Positions 10,485-20,998 of a DNA stretch of 64,000 nt are shown in pieces (position 1 is the first letter of the stretch; every line of letters starts with the position of its first letter). This DNA comes from Isoetes taiwanensis (taxonomy: Eukaryota; Streptophyta; Lycopodiopsida; Isoetales; Isoetaceae). The translations under genes were made by a program, and so were the position numbers. Under the pieces are notes generated by a model. The model was not told where the DNA came from. It saw only the letters and a program-made list of their open reading frames with translations, and searched no databases. Location of the stretch: the NCBI GenBank assembly GCA_021234155.1, contig JAJEKV010000036.1, positions 8,259,426 to 8,323,425 of the forward strand. Direction: 5' to 3'.

Positions 10485-10628
10485 ACTACTTGTAAATAAG
10501 GAACAATTTTGTTAATATAAAGAATTTTTGTGTAATTAATGTGTCTGATCTAGCTTAATTAAGTTAAGTTAGAGAATTCTAGTCTTTTGTTTTAGTTAAT
10601 TTGGAGCTTTGAGCAAAATTGAGACGAT
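10485..10628 (+). other. AT-rich 3' UTR-like segment
   Basis: AT-rich sequence directly after the H3-fold stop, with GTTAATATAAAG and TTTTTGTGTAATTAATGTG stretches typical of plant 3' ends. It separates the first transcription unit from the next palindrome pair. Confidence 0.4.
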
Positions 10629-10691
10629 GTCTCACACGCCGGGGCCGCATTTTGAGATTCTCAAAATCGGGCTGGGCGCAACGTGTGAGAC
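10629..10691. repeat. Palindrome copy 3 (63 bp)
   Basis: Same dyad as at 8763, with a small deletion in the left middle part (CGCCGGGGCCGCAT). It is the distal member of the pair upstream of the second TATA box. Confidence 0.9.
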
Positions 10692-10822
10692 CATGCCCAA
10701 AAGTGCCCAAAACAGCTCCAAATCGACCAAATAAGGGGTCAATTCTGCCTACTCGACGAGTTTAGCGGAATTACAGCCTTAAATCACCCAAATTGATTAA
10801 GTCTAGCCCAATTAGGACCCAT

Positions 10823-10889
10823 GTCTCACACGTCGCGCCAGGACAGAAAATGAGATTCTCAAAATCGGTCTGGGCGCAACGTGTGAGAC
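10823..10889. repeat. Palindrome copy 4 (67 bp)
   Basis: Same dyad, 194 bp after copy 3 and 180 bp before the TATA box at 11069. The inner left arm has changed (GACAGAAAATGAG), which weakens the inner stem while the outer arms are kept. Confidence 0.9.
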
Positions 10890-11068
10890 CTCGCATCATT
10901 TTCTTCACCAAATGATCTCCAGTTTGCTGCAATAGGTTCATTAGTGTTCTTAGCATGCCTTAAACCAAAAATTAGCCTCCAAACACTGAATTGCACCTCC
11001 TAATAGGTCAGAATCGCCCAACTCCAGTGAATTCTAGGTCATCCAAAAATTAGGGTTTTCCACTTTTC

Positions 11069-11077
11069 TATAAATAG
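11069..11077 (+). promoter_or_regulatory. TATA box of the second transcription unit
   Basis: TATAAATAG lies 121 bp before an ATG at 11190. GGCGATCTTCC follows, as in the first unit. The spacing and parts match the promoter at 9105. Confidence 0.65.
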
Positions 11078-11189
11078 GCCATCACTTTTCATTGGGCACC
11101 CTGCAAGTTTGCTCTCCACTGCTTAGGCGATCTTCCAGCTCCCTGAGGCGCTTCTGCATCCGTTTGATACTCCCTTCCTTGCTAGATCA

Positions 11190-12699
11190 ATGGCCACTGC
11201 TGACTTCACGCGATGGTACAGCGCCCGGTGCCCGAGGTGCGTATGTCAACGACATCTTCCAAGTCTTCGGCAAAGAAATTGACATCCAAGCTACGCTAAA
11301 TGCAACCCCAGCATATAGGCAAGTGCTAGCAGAGTTTCAAGCTAGGGTAGGACCTTCCCTAGTTCAGGTTCCCCCTTGCATAGGCTATTTTGTCCCCCGC
11401 CCATCCCTTCAAGCAGCCCTGGGGGATGTCCCCAACATCGCCAAGTACCTAACCAACAAAGCGCAAAGGCTGCCAGACTACATGGTCCCCGACAGCCAAC
11501 AGGACCAAGTACTTCTCCTACACCGCGGCCTTAGCCATCTTCTTATCCCACCGTGCCGAAAACCCAATGGGGGCAACCTCTATCCCTCCGATGGAGGTGG
11601 ATCCCATAGCAGTGCAGGAAGAAGAGCGGATGCTTTTGGCAAGACGCCAAGAGCGGGAAGCGTAAAACGAGGAAGAAGAGGAGTCCGGACGAAGATAAGT
11701 ACACGCGAGCTCCGACCCGGAGGAAGAACGGCAACAAGCACAACAGAGATGATAAACTTCGAGCGTAGCCGGCGTAACATCGGGGTTGCTCCCCACTCGG
11801 GTTAGGCATCACAAGCCTAGCCCCCCGACATCATCAACGGAGAGGAATATTTACTCCTCACACATCCAACCTTCCCGAAAGTGCGGGAGAGGGAGCTCGA
11901 TTGATGAACTACTCCACCAGCTTCGGCGGTCCAGACTTGGACGACTTCATTGTTCTGGGGAGCCTCGGACTTTCCGCTCCAAGTGAGGGAAGCCAGACAC
12001 TTATCTGAGAGAGTCGACTTCAGATATACAGCCTACAAAGCAGATCGGGCAAATGATGGAGGAGCAAGAGCGCCAACGGAGGAGGAGTTCCTCGCCCTCC
12101 GTGAACAGATGGGGATCCGTGGGAAGACCACGCAGCATTTTAATGCCGAGGCCTTCGACACCACCTCCATCAAGAGGAGAAGGAATCGACCTCGGACCGA
12201 ATCGACACCATAATCGAAGACTACGTGGAGCTCACCGAGATAGGGGTCGAATTTAATACGCGGACGGCATAGAACAGAGGCCAATCCAAATGGAGAAGCT
12301 TCAAATGGACGACGACAATGACAGTCCCCGAGGTACTACCACGCCACGCTACTAGATTCGAGAATAGCGGTAATTCACCGCAAGTTTAGCCCCGAGGTGA
12401 AGAAGGAGTGTTCATGCCGATTGCACTCTCTTCCTAGCATGCTCGCATAGCCAAATGTCGACTATGCCGCCCCGGTCAAGAGAGCAATGGCACTTGACCT
12501 TCGACTTCGCCATACCACATCGACGCCAGCGAGATTGGCTTACCGCAGCCCCTCACATCCGACCGCTAGGGTAGAAGAGCTGGTGAGAGCCTTGCAGGGC
12601 TCGCCGCCAGCTGCCATCGAACTTGGGTCATTCGGTAGGAACGCCCAAGTCAAGAAGTTCCTCGACGACAACCCGTCTTACCGGCGATTTCAAGATTAG
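11190..12699 (+). pseudogene. Second pre-gag gene, unrecognised, frameshifted
   Basis: The ATG at 11190 (MATADFTRWYSA) is the natural start after the TATA box. Codon-like sequence continues across several frames: 11230-11500 (with GAYVNDIFQVFGKEIDIQAT), an acidic Glu/Arg part near 11600-11760, 11905-11990 (MNYSTSFGGPDLDDF), 12190-12270 (DRIDTIIEDYVELTEIG), and a last piece ending at a TAG at 12697 (FGRNAQVKKFLDDNPSYRRF). An AT-rich 3' UTR follows. The first 100 residues look globular; the middle is charged and low in complexity. I do not recognise a domain. Its place next to the H3-fold unit and the shared promoter design suggest the two products work together, which is inference. Confidence 0.45.
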
Positions 12700-12922
12700 T
12701 TAGACTCTTGACCCCGGAGACTTTTTGTATTAAAATATTATATAATATAAATATAATCCCTTTTTGCACTCTTAAATGTCTTGTTGATGCATTTTTGCCG
12801 CACAACTATGCCAACAAACGTAAACAATGCAAGAAAACAAGTAAAACTAACCATATAGCCATGAATTACTTGTGTATGCAGTTAGAGGCCTAGGCTCAGG
12901 AGAACAACAACGCCGGGACATC
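12700..12922. other. AT-rich spacer before gag
   Basis: AT-rich (TATTATATAATATAAATAT near 12739), consistent with a 3' end for the preceding gene. No palindrome pair or TATAAATAG box is seen before gag, unlike the two upstream units. Confidence 0.4.
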
Positions 12923-14130
12923 ATGGAAGAACAGACCCCGCCCAGACCACCTCCGGCAAGGAACCTATTTGAAGAAATGGAACCCATGACCCCTGAGGGA
13001 GGAGATATCCCGTGATGAGGACGGACCTTGAGCAGATAAAGGCTCTAGCGGCAAAGACAAGCGTGAGCTGGTTCTGGTGGGCAACGCCAATTGCCACAAG
13101 CATCAGCTCGAAAACAGAAGGGACAAAAGGAGGAGCAAGAGAAGGAGATCCCCAGCCAGATTCCTCCGACTCAAGCCTCGACGCAGACCGACCGAGGAAG
13201 AAGAAGATCGTGCCCGTGACCCAACGCACGCAAGGCAAAGGAATACCAAGAGGGAAGGCGAGGAACGCCCCGTGATGGACGACAAAGAGACACCAGGGCC
13301 TCCGACTACCGAAGAAGGTAGATTCCGCTGGGCAATGTATGGAAGGCCCTGAATCGAAACAGCTTCTGGGAGAACAGTCGTTTAGAAGCGTAAGCATGGC
13401 TGGACGAAATGAGTGAGTACGGCAATGCTTATGGCATGAAGGATAAAGACAAAGGAAGAGTGGCAAATGCCAACTTGAAGGGAGCCGCACCTGATCCGTG
13501 GAAGGGTTATGCAAAGGCACATGGCTTAAGCAGGGATGCTTGTAAGTTCAAAAGTTTGCTAAAGCCTTCGTTTACATTACGCCCCGAGGAACATAAGTCT
13601 AGTATGATGCAAAGAGCTCTACAAAGTTGCAAAGAAGGCAACAAATCTGGCCCGTATATACAGAGGAATTCATGAGGCGAGGTCAGATGTGCCGAAATTG
13701 GGTGAGAAGCATGCAAAGAGAAAGCTATATTGAGGGGCTGAATGAGGAGATCCGCAAGCTTGTGAGGGCAATAAACCCTAAGACAAGATCGGGCGAGTCC
13801 AAGGCTATAAGCTTGCAAGGGATCTGACCTCGTAATAGCGCGAGGCAGCAGATTTCCAGACAAAGGCAAGGCGACAGAAGCTATAGCCCTAGAGCAAATG
13901 CAAATTGTGTCCAAATTAGAGCCCCATATGGTGGCAAACCGTGGGAAACAGCCAGGAGAAGAAGCAGTGTGTCCTTCAAGGACAAGCAAGAAGGGTCAAA
14001 CTACTCCAAAGCAAAGGCGATCCTTTTGCGGTGATGCACAAGGAAAAGAGACAGAATGCATAGAAAAAGCAAATTTTGCTTCAGTGCTTCCACCAGCCAT
14101 AGGACGAGAACCCGCCCCTACGCCATGAGT
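12923..14130 (+). pseudogene. gag: gag remnant of the chromovirus
   Basis: The ATG at 12923 gives a short Pro/Glu-rich N-terminus (MEEQTPPRPPPARN) and a stop at 13013. Codon-like sequence resumes in other frames: a charged linker rich in Arg, Lys and Glu (13080-13350), then capsid-like sequence at 13409-13830. At 14020-14060 a zinc-knuckle remnant is visible (CGD followed eight residues later by a Cys), in the right place for a nucleocapsid C-terminus. Gag would form the virus-like particle and bind element RNA. This copy cannot encode an intact protein. Confidence 0.55.
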
Positions 14131-14720
14131 GCAAATAAGCATGAGTTGGGAGATTGGGACACTGTCTCGACGACGACGGCGAGGAAGCCCGCGACTACAT
14201 CTCGTGGTGAGTGTCATATCTTTGCCGCAATAGATACAGAGCAAGCAGAGAGCCGTGATAAAGTAATTTCCACAAAGAGGGAAGGCCAAGGCCAAGTCCT
14301 TCATAGTCTTGTTAGACTCCTGAAGTAGCCATAACTTTGCATCCCCGTAATGGTTCAAATGTTGAAGTTGAAACCACTAAAGTCAAAGCCAAGGCCCGCT
14401 TGTCTTAGCAAGTGGTGCAAAGAAGGCGTATCGCATGCAAGAGAATTAACTTCGACATCGACTTGCCGTGGATTAAGATCCGTGATGGGGGCGAAGTAAT
14501 GGGCATTGGCAAGTACGACTTGATCATAGGAATGGAGTACCTTGGACCAGCAGGGCCATTATCGACAGGGAAAGCGGAAGGTGACCTTCCCAACACCCGA
14601 CGGCAAGATCATTGAGATCACGTGTAAAGAAGTTGTTCCCATCATGCGCAGTATGTCTTCTAAGCCGGCCGCTCAAGTGCATCAAGGGCTAACAGTGGCA
14701 TACATCTTCAAGCTCGAGAT
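14131..14720 (+). pseudogene. Retroviral-type aspartic protease remnant
   Basis: Around 14297-14340 the frame leads to a Leu-Leu-Asp-Ser stretch followed by His-Asn-Phe-Ala-like codons. This is the position of the catalytic Asp-Ser-Gly, but the glycine is lost to a small change. The second characteristic strand, with YDLIIGMEYL, is at 14513-14542. A beta-rich segment with KVTFPTPDGKIIEI follows at 14566-14620. The protease would cut the Gag-Pol polyprotein. Frameshifts separate the parts. Confidence 0.55.
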
Positions 14721-15510
14721 TGATGAGCCGTAATCGAGGGGAAGCAAGGAAGACGTGGTGCTCAAAGAAGTTGCCGAGGCAAATAGCTCACCTGATCACG
14801 GAGTTCCATGATCTCTTTCCGGATGAGATCAAACAACTTCCGCCTTATAGGGGAGTCGAGTGTGAGATAGCACTTTCGACCGAGCAAAGCCGACAAGCAA
14901 GGCTCCATACGTAATGACGACGCCAGGAGTTGACGGAGCTGAAGAAGCAATTGCGGGGAGTTGCTCGACCTAGGTTTCATTAGACCTAGTGTCTCGCCGC
15001 TTGGAGCCCCATTCTTTTGTCAAGAAGAAGGATGGCGCTTGAGGATGTGCGTGACTATAGGCGCTTGAACAAGCACACCATCAAAAACAAGTATGCGCCC
15101 CCCTGATCGATGACTTGATGGATCAACTCCAAGGTGCAAAGGTCTTCTCCAAAATCGACTTAAGGTCGGTTATCATCAGATCAGGATAAAAGAAGAAGAT
15201 ATCCATAAGACCGCCTTCAACGCCGTATGGGCATTATGAGTTCACTGGGTGAATGCCTTCGGCTTATCGAATGCCCCCGCGACGCTCATGAGGCTCATGA
15301 ACCACATCTTCGTGGAGTTTTTAGACACCTTTGTGATTGTATTCTTTGATCTATTTTGGTGTATAGCAGATCCCTTGAAGAGCACGCATAACACTTGAGG
15401 AGAGTGCTAGAGAAGTTGAAGAGGCACCAGTTGTACGCCAAGTTGTCGAAATGTCACTTCGCAACGGAGAAGGTGGAATACCTTGGTCATGTGATCTCGC
15501 CAAGGAATCT
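14721..15510 (+). pseudogene. pol: Reverse transcriptase remnant (Ty3/gypsy)
   Basis: From 14771 the N-terminal motif (HLITEFHDLFPDEIKQLPPY) typical of chromovirus RT is readable. Across frames follow the region up to Lys-Lys-Asp-Gly (15027), the DYRRLNKHT-like segment (15050-15085), Lys-Ile-Asp-Leu (15150-15165), a Phe-Gly-Leu-Ser-Asn-Ala-Pro segment (15255-15285), and the active-site strand at about 15340-15352. That strand reads FFDL instead of the expected two aspartates and is followed by a frameshift. The thumb (GHVISP) is at 15490. At least five frame changes make it inactive. Confidence 0.8.
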
Positions 15511-16110
15511 CGACGGATCCCGCCAAGATTGAAGCCGCCATTCAAAGGGCCGGGCCAAGAATGTGCATGAAGTCGGTTTTCTAGGCCTAGCAGGGTACTA
15601 CAGGAAGTTCGTGAAGAACTTCGCTAAGATAGCGGCCCCGTTAACAGACTTGACGAGGGCGGAGAAAGTGAAAGATTGGACAGAGCATTGGCACAAGAAA
15701 GCCCAAGCAGGGTTTGAATTGTTGAAGGAAGCCTTAACAACCGCCCCAGTCTTAACCCTGCCGGACCCGGAGAAAGACAAGCTTATAGCGACGGACGCGA
15801 GTAAGATAGCTACAGCGCCGGTGCTCATGCAAGAAGAGCGTGTGGTAGCGTATGATTCCGTGAAGATGAACGATGCCAAACGCTTGGCTACCCCACCCAC
15901 GATCGTGGAATTGCTTGCGGTTGTCGGGCATTAAGAATTTGGAGGCACTATCTTTTGGGAAGGAAGTTCCAGTTGGATACGCAACCATCGAGCCTCCAAA
16001 GATGTATTCACGCGAACCACACCTCAACCCGAGGCGTAGAAGATGGATGGAGTTCCTTGAAGAGTATGACTTTGATATAGTCTACAAGCCGGGAAGCTCA
16101 ATGTGGTAGC
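15511..16110 (+). pseudogene. pol: RNase H remnant
   Basis: The frame 15563-15934 holds the connection segment (GYYRKFVKNFAKIAAPLTDL) and the start of the RNase H fold, with a TDAS catalytic-Asp motif at about 15790. Further pieces continue in other frames, including a GYATIEPP-like segment and YDFDIVYKPG near 16066-16094. It would remove the RNA strand from RNA/DNA hybrids. It is broken by stops. Confidence 0.7.
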
Positions 16111-17372
16111 GGATGCACTTTCAAGGCATCCCCCGGCAACTAGAGTGCATTGCAATGCAATTTCGACGCCTCCAAATGACTTTGGTAAGAAGATTGAAGA
16201 GTCCTTGCCAAATGATATGGATTTCAAGGAAGTATGGGCAAGCCTCTCTAGGGAGGCTAGAAATGTATAAGGAGCGGGAAGCCTTTAAACATTATAAGAA
16301 GGAAGGCAACCTGTTATACCATAAGAACAAGTTGTGCATCTGAATCATCGTGTAAGGAAATTGATCCTCCACGACACGCGACAAATGCCCAATAGCCGGC
16401 CATGCGGATTCATGAAAACATATTTCAAAGTGCGCAGCAGCAGCTATTACATGGCCGAATGAAGAAGCAAGTAGCTCGCTACATCGAGAATGCCAATTAT
16501 GTCGCCAGACGGCGGCAGAAAGCAGCCAATTCCGTGAGCATTAGAGCCATTGGGCGGTGCCAAACGCCAAGTGGGAGGTGATTAGCATGGACTTCATCAC
16601 GTGACTCCCAAGGACCGTAAGAGGGAAAGATGCTTTGATGGTAGTAGTCGACAAGTTGTCGAAAATGGCACATTTTGTGCCTTGCAGGACCACAGATACA
16701 GCTATGGATACATCGAAGCTCTTCACCAAAGAAATTTTCAGACTTCATGGCATGCCAAGGGAGATTATCTCCGACAGGGATCCGGTTCATGAGTGCCTTC
16801 GGCAAGACCTCTTTACGACAATTCTGCATCGGTTATCCATGAGCACGCGATATCATCCTCGACGGGATGGCCAAACCCGAGCGGACCAACAGATTTTAGA
16901 CATGCTACGAAACTATGTCTGGAATAAGCAAGGTATGTGGGAAGAATTTATTCACTTGGTGGAGTTTGCACACAATAGCACCAAGCAAGAATCATCCCAA
17001 ATGTCGCCGTTTATGATTAATTACGGCTATCGCTGTTTAACCTCATACACTTGGCACAACCCCGCGTCAAAAGTGGAAGTTTCGCAGCCAGATGTTGGCC
17101 GACATCGCAGCAGCTTTGTGGAAGAGGTTCGAGGGTATTTGTCGGCAAAGAAGAAGTCGGCAGAAAGAGCATCGCCGACAAGCATCGAACGAAGAAGTGA
17201 GTTCAAAGTTGGAGATGATGTTTGGCTCAAGATCAAGGTGAAGCAAAAGCTAAGCTCGAAATCGAATTGCAAAAAAGCTTGCTCCAAGGTGGGCCGGACC
17301 TTCGTAATAGTCAAGAGAGTAGGTAATCAATCCTACAAGCTAGACTTGCCAAAGACACCTAAAGATTCATAA
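16111..17372 (+). pseudogene. pol: Integrase remnant
   Basis: The frame 16635-17372 carries the catalytic core strand (MVVVDKLSKMAHFVPC), a Ser-Asp-Arg-Asp segment for the second acidic residue (about 16770), and a TRYHPRRDGQTRADQQ stretch leading to the third. The C-terminal part has GDDVWLKIKVKQ (from about 17212), the start of the usual beta-barrel. The zinc-binding N-terminus upstream is fragmented. Of the pol domains this one keeps the longest open frame (246 codons). Confidence 0.8.
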
Positions 17373-17678
17373 GGTCTTCCACGGAGTTTGTTGAAGAAGC
17401 ACACTCCAAATCCGCATCGTCTTGGACTCTCCAACGTTGTTGGAAATGACGGAGGAGCAAACCGAAATAGTTCCTAATTGATTCTTGATAAAGCTTTCAA
17501 GAAAACGAGGAGATAGAATTCCTCCAAAGATTTGGTCAAGTGGAAACACTTACCGCTGGAAGACGCGACATGGGTACTTAAGAAAGATTTGGTAAAGCAA
17601 AGCATCACGCTTTATGGAGCAATGGGACGGCAAGGTCATCTCCTAAGAAATCGGCTCAGGGCATGTCGATTTGTGTAG
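17373..17678 (+). pseudogene. Chromodomain-like C-terminus of the integrase
   Basis: In one frame 17530-17675 reads DLVKWKHLPLEDATWVLKKD and on to a TAG at 17676. The pattern Val-Lys-Trp-Lys ... Asp-Ala-Thr-Trp is the signature of chromovirus chromodomains, which in active elements bind histone H3 methyl-lysine or other chromatin and steer integration. The strand before it (EEIEFL) is in another frame. Finding this reader domain in an element that also carries an H3-fold gene is notable. Confidence 0.65.
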
Positions 17679-17782
17679 ATTAATTCTATGTATAGTTTAG
17701 ATTAATTCCACGATGCAACCTATGCTAGGTATGGGTCGCATGCTAGATCGGCGATGAGACCACTACTGATCTCTAGGGCGGG
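17679..17782 (+). other. Region between pol stop and LTR
   Basis: Short non-coding stretch ending in a GGGCGGG purine-rich run immediately before TGTAATG. It fits a polypurine tract for plus-strand priming. Confidence 0.35.
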
Positions 17783-18150
17783 TGTAATGTCAATGTAGGC
17801 ATGACCGCGCTTTCGCTTGGGTGAGTGGAAGGTAGACTAGAAAGTCTACTGGGTCCCACGTAAGCAGACGACCTCGAGAAAAGGAGGTCATGGAGGAATG
17901 CAATCGATAGGAAAAGCACCTCTAGCCCCATATATACTTTGATAGGAGGAATCAGCCTTCACGCCCCATATACTGGAAGGACCTATCCTCCACGCTGGGC
18001 AACTAGGGTGTAGGCATGAGCCGCATATAGGCATATAGGTGCCGTCTCCACGGCCATAATGGAAGATTCACCCTCTTCCTACGGAGATTAGCCATGCATC
18101 CATGTAGATAGGTGGGGTGGTCACCATATAACCAAAATTTTATTAATAAT
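17783..18150 (+). repeat. Candidate 3' LTR (truncated)
   Basis: Begins TGTAATGTCAATG just after a purine run, as chromovirus 3' LTRs do. It holds CCATATATAC and CCCATATACT repeats. The far end is not defined because the CACTA terminus lies at 18187. No second copy was found upstream, so the assignment rests on position only. Confidence 0.4.
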
Positions 18151-18186
18151 TATAATGGTACTAACGTAGTGTCGACCTGCAGGCCA

Positions 18187-18710
18187 CACAACAAGAAAAA
18201 GGCCATTTAGCGACGCCAATAGCGACGTCACGCTGACGCCCCGGCTGACGCCTAACGGCTGCCGCCGACGCCGCTGCAGACGCCGTTGCATATTATCGCC
18301 GCGATGCGACGTCGCCGCATGCGACGCTGGTCGGCGCGCGCAGACGTCGCGCAGACGCGGACGCAGACGTCAGCAGACGCCGCGATGGCACGTGACACGG
18401 AAATATACACGGGAATATACACGCGGAACATCACCAAAATCCACGCTGTTGAAAGCCACGCGGTATACGCCGCATGCGACGTGACACGGGAAACGCATTA
18501 CGGAAAATTCAAAACCGGCAGAAAAGAAAGCCACGAGCAAAAAAAAAAGCCGGGATACGTCGCATGCGACGTGAAGGGGAAAAAATAAAAAAAAAATAAA
18601 AAAAATATTTATATAAAAAAGCCACGTGGCAAAAAAAAAAAGCCACGTGGATACGTCGCATGCGACGTGAAGGGGAAAAAATAAAAAAAAAAAAAAAATA
18701 AAAATATATT
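18187..18710 (+). mobile_element. CACTA-type left terminus with subterminal repeats
   Basis: The end reads CACAACAAGAAAAAGGCC and is followed by TTTAGCGACGCC. The next 500 bp are packed with GACGCC, GCAGACG and GCATGCGACG motifs, the expected binding-site array for a CACTA accessory protein. Two copies of the palindrome ACGTCGCATGCGACGT lie at about 18558 and 18653, each followed by GAAGGGGAAAAAATAAAA, and GCCACGTGG occurs twice between them. The terminus matches the inverted right end at 48920-48949. No clear 3 bp target duplication is visible with any of the possible right ends. Confidence 0.7.
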
Positions 18711-18850
18711 TATATAAAAATATTTTAAATAATCACAAAAGTGTTTTTATATTCATATTTTTAAATAGTCACAAAATTATTTTTATATTTATATTTTTAA
18801 ATAATCACAAAAGTGAATTGTATTTATATTTTTAAATAATCACAAAAGAC
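18711..18850. repeat. AT-rich tandem repeat, ~43 bp period
   Basis: ATTTTTAAATAATCACAAAA recurs four times with small changes between 18719 and 18850, spaced about 40-45 bp. It sits just inside the subterminal cluster. Confidence 0.75.
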
Positions 18851-19489
18851 TCAAGTAAGAGGAGTATCCACCCTTTTAGCCTAGAGCTACTCTCTCTCGA
18901 TTCAAAGTGGAGTAGTCATCCGAGTAATGAAGTTAGAGGACGACCTGCATTTGGCTATGATTGGATGGCTCTCCATCGACGCTTGCGATCCTCGCCGCCG
19001 CCGAGCCTTATGTCATGCTCTAGACCTTCATTCATATCCGCCATCGCTTCCTATAAAACCAAAAGAATATGGCGCTAATGTAGTTCATAGAATTATAATA
19101 ATTTTCTACAACGCACCCCAAGATTCCCGCCAATTGGGAGAGTTCCTCGTCAGATAACCAAGGATACAGATAAACAAATTTCCACGCCCGCGGGCTACTT
19201 GTACCGCCCGCTTGTTAGGGGCAAACCCGTATAGATGTTCCTATGACAATATAACGAAGTATTAGCTAGTGACATTTAAAGTTCTTATTAAAATTAATGT
19301 GAACTAATATAGCTCTTACTTAATCTATGGAAAAACCCTTTTCGACCACGGAGCCCAAATGAGACGCCTTTCGATCACTTTTAGTTGCTTTGTCGGGCCC
19401 GAGCTCTATGTTTGCTTTCTCGATCCTTTGCACGCTCAATGCAACTGATTGCAAGGCACACAACATTATCACAAGTTAAAGTGAACGAA
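18851..19489. other. Intra-element non-coding stretch
   Basis: No recognisable coding sequence or repeat. The 76-codon frame at 18927-19157 has no supporting feature. Confidence 0.35.
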
Positions 19490-20998
19490 TGACAAAAAAA
19501 ATAAGAAATACCTTGATATCTTCCTTGTGGAGATTAAGGGTTTAGGACTTTTGACCAATCGCCTCCTTCTTTTTTCGCAAGTCCGCCTCAGCCTCCTTGA
19601 CCACATGGTGCCTTTGACATAAATCGATAGATCAACGCCATATCAAAATAATAAAACAAGACTATGACTAGGTCATGTACCTCCTTTTTCGTGATAAGCT
19701 CGCCCATCATCGGCGTGAGCTTCTTCCAGCTTAAACGCCTTTGCTTTTTCTATCTCCGGGAAACTCGTTTCATTTTATTTTTGACGCTCTCTATTTCAAG
19801 CTGGTCATAAGCGCCGTGCCACTCCCCTATACCGCTGGGAGGCCATAAACGAGATATTATTTGTGACCGCGTCCCTCGCTGTAGTATAAAAGACACTTCC
19901 CTCATCATCCTTCTTAGGAAGAGCGCCCCCTCAAGCATAAAAATGGTGGGTATATAAAAGCGTGTTTATGTCTACCGTCCAATATACATATCCCGGCCCG
20001 ATTAAGAACCTTTTGAGCACTTTGCAATGTATTCTAAGTGAAGAGAATGAACAAAACAACAAATTTAGATGACAAAGTACTAATATTTAAGGTTGATATC
20101 TTAAATAATATGTTCACATAACTTACATCAAAAAAAATTATTATTAATATGATAGTCGGGTATATTCGGGGCCAAATCACCCGCAGACTTACGCGTCTAA
20201 AACAAAGCCAAAATGGACGCCTTTCTTCGCGACACGGGACGCCGTCGATCCTTGCCTCTCCAAGTCGCGAAATGACCATGTTCTTCTGGATCCCGAACCC
20301 CGTGATGATCGCCGCGATCTTGAAGGTTGTGAGTCCGCTTGTTCCACTACTTTTGACCGGGAAGTAATGAGAGAATGAGCATCTTTAACATGCCGCAACC
20401 AAAGAAATGTTTGGTACGTAGTGGATATATATTTACCGTTGAAATCTTCCTCCAAGTTCCTTGCATTAGAAAAAATCTCCCCGCCTCTTGCCTAGAACAG
20501 AGTCCATACTACGCCTAGCATTCTCAATATTCTCGCGAGAACGGGAGGCCGATAATCAACACTATGTCGCTGGGGAATAGGAGCTGAGGTCATTTAACCG
20601 GGCGCTTGTGTCAAAGAGGCAAAATATGCTGCAATTTGGTCTCTCTCTACGGAGACATGTTTGCGAGGGAAGGCGGGAGCGGGCGAGGAGCCGCAGTAAG
20701 CACAAATATCATGCATTTATTATTTTTATTTTCATTTATTTATTATTTTTATAAAAAGCTATCTTAATACCCAAACCTCGCCGGTGTAGTGATAGGTGGA
20801 GGTTGGCCTTTGAGGACCATCAAAGACGATTGCCCCTACCTCGTGGAGTCCTCCTCCTATTTTCTAAACTCGCCCCTTTCCTCTACACAACAAATTAAAA
20901 CTCCATGCATAAACTCACATACCTAATTAGAGGGTAAAGCGATAATAAAAACTATATAAATACTTACCTTCGCCTTGCTCATTCTCCTCAGACGACAT
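19490..20998 (-). pseudogene. Minus-strand multi-exon candidate gene, possible CACTA accessory gene
   Basis: The ATG at 20996-20998 opens a short first exon (MSSEENEQGE) that ends at a consensus GTAAGTA donor, with the exon edge at 20968. Farther along, a Pro-rich stretch is followed by ENIENARRSMDSVLGKRRGD and NLEEDFNG, then a GTAAATA donor-like site (about 20438). A basic Arg/Ser-rich exon (20190-20365) ends at GTAAGTC. The last pieces, 19740-19940 and 19570-19620, look like a charged coiled coil (EKAKAFKLEEAH; VVKEAEADLRKKKE). An acidic start, basic middle and coiled-coil end resemble second genes of CACTA elements, but I see no diagnostic motif. The frame is not continuous. Confidence 0.35.

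Larger units (their letters stand above)
8763..18150 (+). mobile_element. Decayed Ty3/gypsy chromovirus with two extra genes
   Basis: In order on the plus strand: palindrome pair, TATA box, H3-fold gene; palindrome pair, TATA box, second gene; then gag, protease, reverse transcriptase, RNase H, integrase and a chromodomain remnant; then a candidate 3' LTR. The domain order (integrase after RNase H, chromodomain last) places it among Ty3/gypsy chromoviruses. Every large domain is cut by frameshifts or stops, so this copy is inactive. The 5' boundary is uncertain because no matching 5' LTR was found. The right side is cut by the CACTA end at 18187. The two genes before gag are not part of the usual chromovirus layout. 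Confidence 0.75.

Noticed and set aside
18171-18184. GTCGACCTGCAGGC, identical to part of a cloning-vector polylinker
   Set aside because: Only 14 bp match, no further vector sequence on either side; most likely chance next to the transposon end.
18286-18588. 100-codon plus-strand frame in the left subterminal repeats
   Set aside because: Read through GACGTC/GCATGCGACG repeat arrays at the transposon end.
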